Part shown: positions 60,793 through 64,000 of the stretch, one piece after another
Numbering within the stretch: position 1 is the stretch's first letter
Layout: the number at the start of each line of letters is the position of its first letter
DNA from: Bacillota bacterium
GTDB taxonomy: Bacteria; Bacillota; Dethiobacteria; DTU022; UBA8154
NCBI GenBank assembly: GCA_012798755.1
Contig: JAAZMP010000009.1
Span: 16,709-80,708, forward strand
Direction of reading: 5' to 3'
DNA length: 64,000 nucleotides
The notes under the pieces: model-generated
The model's database searches: none
Seen by the model: the letters and a program-made list of their open reading frames with translations, nothing else
Told to the model about the DNA's origin: nothing
Made by a program: the position numbers and the translations under genes

Positions 60793-60932
60793 GTGACACA
60801 CCCTTTTTAACACAGTTTTTAGCGGCAAGCTCCGTGACTACAAATTATACCATTATTTTATCTAAAGTCACTACCCGGAAAACCTCTTTTCCCTGGATCT
60901 TTATATTTATATTTATTTTCCAGTTCCTAAAC

Positions 60933-61553
60933 CTATTTTAAATGGCACGTATCATTAAAAAGCCGCAGGCGCCTTTGCTTTCCGAAATCACCATCTAATA
61001 TGGAAAGAGAGGCCGGATCCAGGGAAAAGGGCCAGCTTTCCCTAAAGTCGTACTTTAAATAATACAGCACGAAAGCCTGTAGGAAACGCCCGTGGCCTAC
61101 AATCAGCACCGGTTTAGAAAAACTACCTTTTTGTTCGAGCAAAAGCAAAAAACGATAGAACGCCTTCACCCGTGCCAACAATCTTTTTAACCCTTCTGCT
61201 TTAGGTATGGCAGTATGGTGGAAATCTTGCTGAAGCATGTTAAAAAGACGGGGGTATTGCCTTTGAATTTCTTTTTTTGTAAACCCTTGAATGATCCCGA
61301 AATCATATTCGCGCAATATAGGGGAATAAAGGACGCTGGCCTTATTCCCGGCAGAACTGATTATAGCAGATGTCTGCCTGGCCCGTAGTAGACTGCTGCT
61401 GAAAAAAAGGGAAAAAGTTTGTTTTTTGAGACGTTGAGCAAGAAGATAGGACTCTTTTTTGCCTATTTCGCTTAAAGGATAATCCAGTGTCCCCTGCACC
61501 CTTCCTTCCAGGTTGGCAGTGGTAGTACCATGACGTACGAGCCAAAGTTCCAT
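60933..61553 (-). CDS. Histidine phosphatase (phosphoglycerate mutase-like)
   Basis: The catalytic RHG motif is in WLVRHGTTTANLEGRVQG near the N-terminus and the second histidine in LIVGHGRFLQAF. The length from ATG 61553 is 206 residues; a start six codons earlier is possible. Members include alpha-ribazole phosphatases of the cobalamin pathway (CobC), broad phosphatases and mutases. The sequence alone does not select one. Given the B12 genes elsewhere in the window a CobC role is possible but not supported by position. Confidence 0.82.
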   Translation of the reverse strand: MELWLVRHGTTTANLEGRVQGTLDYPLSEIGKKESYLLAQRLKKQTFSLFFSSSLLRARQTSAIISSAGNKASVLYSPILREYDFGIIQGFTKKEIQRQYPRLFNMLQQDFHHTAIPKAEGLKRLLARVKAFYRFLLLLEQKGSFSKPVLIVGHGRFLQAFVLYYLKYDFRESWPFSLDPASLSILDGDFGKQRRLRLFNDTCHLK

Positions 61554-61598
61554 ATAATCACCATCATCCATTTACATTCTTAGCCAAAATAAAACAAA

Positions 61599-62879
61599 TT
61601 ATTTCCCGGGAAATATTTCCCCATTTGCTGTTTTGCGTTTCAAATTTACGCCAAGCTGCCGCAGTCTTATTTCGATATCTTCATATCCCCTGTCTATATG
61701 TTCTACACCGGTAAGAATTGTATCTCCGCAGGAAACCAGACCGGCGATAATAAATGCCGCCCCCCCTCGCAAGTCAGTCGCTCTTATAGGAGCACTGACC
61801 AGTTCATGCCCCCCTTCTATGATAGCCGTCCGCCCCCCCAGCTTGATACGTGCCCCCATTTTTTTGAGCTCCCCGACATGGCGAAAACGCCCTTCAAAAA
61901 CATTTTCCGTAAGATAGCTTGTTCCCGGTACCTGGGTTAGCAAAACCATCATCGGGGCCTGTAGATCCGTAGGAAAACCCGGATAGGGAAAGGTTTTGAC
62001 ATCCGTGGAAGACAATTTATTATTCCCCTTCACCTTAATCCAGTCAGTTCCCGTTTCCAAGATAATTCCAACCTCTTTAAGCTTAGCTATAACAGGATCG
62101 AGATGTTTAGGGATAACGTCTGTGATAAGCGCCTCCCCACCTGTAGCCGCGGCCGCAATCATAAATGTCCCGGCTTCGATACGATCCGGTATTACCGTGT
62201 GTTCGGCAGAACCAAGTTCAGAAACCCCCTGTATTTTTATCACATCCGTACCTGCCCCGACTACATGTCCGCCCATAGCATTTAAAAAATTGGCTACATC
62301 AACAATTTCGGGTTCTTTGGCCACATTTTCAATTATTGTTTTGCCTTCGGCCTTTACTGCTGCAAGCATAATATTAATCGTGGCCCCCACGCTGACAACA
62401 TCTAGATATATATGTGCACCGCGGAGTTTATTTGCAGTGATTTTCACCAAACCATGATCAAGTTCGACCTCGGCTCCCAAAGCTGTAAACCCTTTGATAT
62501 GTTGATCAATAGGACGTGGCCCCAGGTCACAACCGCCGGGCATAGGGATTTCCACCCTGCCGAAACGTCCCAAAAGCACACCCATTAAATAGTAAGAGGC
62601 ACGAAATTTATTTACTAATGAAGGCGGAGGAGGAAGATCGTAGATGTCCGAAGAATCAATATGCAAATAGCGCTCTTCGGTAAATGATACTTTAGCACCG
62701 AGGGCCTCTAATATTTTTACCAGCTTATCTATGTCGGTTATTCTGGGCAAATTACCTATTCTGACGCTTTCCTCTGTTAATAAAGCAGCCGGAAGTATAG
62801 CTACCGCCGCGTTTTTAGCTCCGTTAACCTTAACTTTCCCATTAATTCTTTGCTTACCTTCAATCTGCAAATATTCCAA
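61599..62879 (-). CDS. murA: UDP-N-acetylglucosamine 1-carboxyvinyltransferase
   Basis: First committed step of peptidoglycan synthesis. The KNAA motif is in VNGAKNAAVAILPAALL and the catalytic cysteine in PMPGGCDLGPRPIDQHIKG (the usual fosfomycin target). The protein is 426 residues with the normal double-barrel repeat structure. It lies upstream of the phosphatase and htrA genes in a four-gene minus-strand group. Confidence 0.95.
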   Translation of the reverse strand: MEYLQIEGKQRINGKVKVNGAKNAAVAILPAALLTEESVRIGNLPRITDIDKLVKILEALGAKVSFTEERYLHIDSSDIYDLPPPPSLVNKFRASYYLMGVLLGRFGRVEIPMPGGCDLGPRPIDQHIKGFTALGAEVELDHGLVKITANKLRGAHIYLDVVSVGATINIMLAAVKAEGKTIIENVAKEPEIVDVANFLNAMGGHVVGAGTDVIKIQGVSELGSAEHTVIPDRIEAGTFMIAAAATGGEALITDVIPKHLDPVIAKLKEVGIILETGTDWIKVKGNNKLSSTDVKTFPYPGFPTDLQAPMMVLLTQVPGTSYLTENVFEGRFRHVGELKKMGARIKLGGRTAIIEGGHELVSAPIRATDLRGGAAFIIAGLVSCGDTILTGVEHIDRGYEDIEIRLRQLGVNLKRKTANGEIFPGK

Positions 62880-62938
62880 AGAACCGACCTCCTTTTATTG
62901 CAGGCAGGTGACTTGAAATAACCATTTAAAATATTATA

Positions 62939-63841
62939 TTATTGCTCCAAAATACCGGTAAAGGCGTTGACGTAATATATTTCATCATTATTAAGGCGAA
63001 TCCTCCACACCGGCGGGATTTCCCATCTTTCAGCATCATACTGCCGGCTATAAAAGCCAAGAGAAAAACCAATAATCTCTGTTTTTCCTTTTACTTCTGC
63101 ATTTGTATCATATATTTCAGCGAAGCGCAACAATGCAGTAGAAGGAGGAATGATCTCTCTTTCCTGCCCTACAAAATTCCTGGGCTCCAGGCGATAAAAG
63201 CATAACTTTACCAAAGCCTCTTTCTCCATTAAAAAATGCAAATATCCAGCATAAAGCGGAAATCCCTCATAGTCCTGGCTAAAATTTACAGTTACCGTCT
63301 TTTTGGTATTTTTTTGTGAGTAATCATAACCGTAATTCTCCAGGAAAGGAATTTTACGGCAAAGCTCATAGGCAATCTGTTCCATCTCCTCTGCATGAAG
63401 TTCTTTTAAAAGTTTTTCACCCCCTGTTTTTTTAAAAGTTATGACCCCCTTTTTATTAATATGCAGCTCAAAATCTTCAAAGCGATACGCCGTAAAGCTT
63501 TCCCCGACAGTTTCATTTATCATTTCAACTTGTCCAGGCTCTGCATAAGATGATTTTTCATCATCTGCAAAGGCCCCATATAAATCCAAAATTATTTCCT
63601 CGGGCTTAAAGTGCCATGGTTCCACCACAATATGAGCAAGGGCGGTGCCATCTTTGGGCAGAGACGTTTCCAAAAACAAGCCTGCCTGCTGAAGCGCTGC
63701 CTCTAGCTTTGACATCTCTTCCTTTCGACCAAAAAGGCCTGTTTTTCCTCCGCCCTTATCAAGCAATATCTGGGATATAAGAAATATATTCAAGATTAAG
63801 AAAGTATAGATCAGTACCGTTTTGGCCCTGGAAACATCCAT
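62939..63841 (-). CDS. YycI-like regulatory membrane protein
   Basis: A 300-residue protein with a single N-terminal membrane anchor (VLIYTFLILNIFLISQIL) and an extracytoplasmic domain. The N-terminus MDVSRAKTVLIYTFLILN and the C-terminal PVWRIRLNNDEIYYVNAFTG fit YycI, which restrains the WalK sensor kinase of the WalKR system. walR and walK would be expected upstream, beyond the window edge. The divergent repeat copy D lies 33 nt upstream of its ATG. Confidence 0.8.
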   Translation of the reverse strand: MDVSRAKTVLIYTFLILNIFLISQILLDKGGGKTGLFGRKEEMSKLEAALQQAGLFLETSLPKDGTALAHIVVEPWHFKPEEIILDLYGAFADDEKSSYAEPGQVEMINETVGESFTAYRFEDFELHINKKGVITFKKTGGEKLLKELHAEEMEQIAYELCRKIPFLENYGYDYSQKNTKKTVTVNFSQDYEGFPLYAGYLHFLMEKEALVKLCFYRLEPRNFVGQEREIIPPSTALLRFAEIYDTNAEVKGKTEIIGFSLGFYSRQYDAERWEIPPVWRIRLNNDEIYYVNAFTGILEQ

Positions 63842-63873
63842 TCATACACCCCCAACAAACGTACTGTAGTATA

Positions 63874-64000
63874 CAGTATTTTACTGTGGATGAAGCCTGT
63901 TGTGAAGCGAGGCGGCAAGTTCACGGTGAAGGGAAGGCTGTAGACGATTAGCTGACAGGATGTCAGCTACCGGCCTTTGACCACGGACGGGAATTGGCCG
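63874..64000 (-). repeat. Structured repeat, copy D (diverged, cut by the window edge)
   Basis: Same family and orientation as copy C but clearly diverged. The terminal hairpin is CAGTATTTTACTG instead of CAGCATTTTGCTG, with both arms changed so that pairing is kept. GCGGCAAGTTCACG is preserved. The central hairpin is AGCTGACA/TGTCAGCT instead of CTGACGGC/GCCGTCAG. CGGCC/GGCCG follows. It lies in the leader of the YycI-like gene. The other end is outside the window. Confidence 0.7.

Noticed and set aside
60933-61553. Assignment of the histidine phosphatase as CobC
   Set aside because: Family motifs do not separate CobC from other members, and the gene sits with murA and htrA, not with B12 genes; kept as a general phosphatase.

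Overview
The window reads as part of the chromosome of an anaerobic, endospore-forming low-to-moderate GC member of the Firmicutes (class Clostridia). The evidence is sporulation genes (sigG, spoIIR), the order rho-rpmE-yqhQ-prfA and tsaC-LMW phosphatase-rpiB-glyA typical of this phylum, a T-box leader, cobalamin riboswitches, a V/A-type ATPase, and the oxygen-independent cobalamin pathway. The sequence does not fix genus or species. No rRNA, tRNA, CRISPR array or intact transposase was seen.

Layout. (1) 1-1072: a partial DUF2335 membrane protein and a small overlapping partner. (2) 1073-8666, minus strand: a cobalamin operon cbiL-D-F-G-H-J-ET-C behind a promoter, a cobalamin riboswitch and a terminator. 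(3) 8.9-10.1 kb: a frameshifted Rpn-type nuclease gene and short repeats. (4) 10.2-15.2 kb, plus strand: a second cobalamin riboswitch, a BtuCD-type importer, the cobaltochelatase CbiK, a BtuF-type lipoprotein and a nitrilase-family amidohydrolase. (5) 15.3-19.0 kb, minus strand: a third cobalamin riboswitch controlling another FecCD-type importer whose binding protein carries an FMN-binding domain. (6) 19.1-20.5 kb: a MarR regulator with its operator, a VapC toxin behind an antitoxin remnant, and a 26-bp-arm palindrome. (7) 20.5-29.0 kb: a complete V/A-type ATPase operon (H-I-K-E-C-F-A-B-D) whose proteolipid carries the Na+-type motif. (8) 29.3-33.3 kb: comEB, glyA, rpiB, LMW phosphatase, tsaC. 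(9) 33.4-38.1 kb: larC, a Na/Pi symporter, spoIIR, sigG. (10) 38.1-41.1 kb: three full copies of an unrecognised ~235-bp structured repeat around prmC, a flavoprotein and nikR. (11) 41.1-54.7 kb: prfA, yqhQ, rpmE, an M23/LysM peptidase, rho, glpX, tal, fba, a Yip1 protein, pyrG, and a polyamine set (speB, speE, pyruvoyl arginine decarboxylase), then an MBL hydrolase. (12) 55-59.3 kb: a soluble chemoreceptor, an acyl-CoA ligase behind a T-box, and a thiolase. (13) 59.6-64 kb: htrA, a histidine phosphatase, murA, a YycI-like protein, and a fourth, diverged copy of the structured repeat at the window edge.

How it works together. Regions 2, 4 and 5 form a B12/cobalt regulon: three separate cobalamin riboswitches control corrin-ring synthesis, cobalt insertion and two different importers. 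CbiK (cobalt into sirohydrochlorin) feeds CbiL-D-F-G-H-J-ET-C up to the cobyrinate stage; the amidation and lower-ligand genes are not in the window. NikR and LarC add a nickel theme. Arginine can be converted to spermidine by the arginine decarboxylase, SpeB and SpeE; a source of decarboxylated SAM is not seen here.

The most interesting unexplained object is the repeat family at 38145-38673, 40861-41098 and 63874-64000. It is a long imperfect palindrome with conserved hairpins. The diverged copy keeps two hairpins through paired base changes, and in all three loci the copy nearest a gene lies about 30-45 nt upstream of the start codon in the same orientation. Copies B and C also bracket, as inverted repeats, a segment whose inversion would rejoin prfA with prmC.
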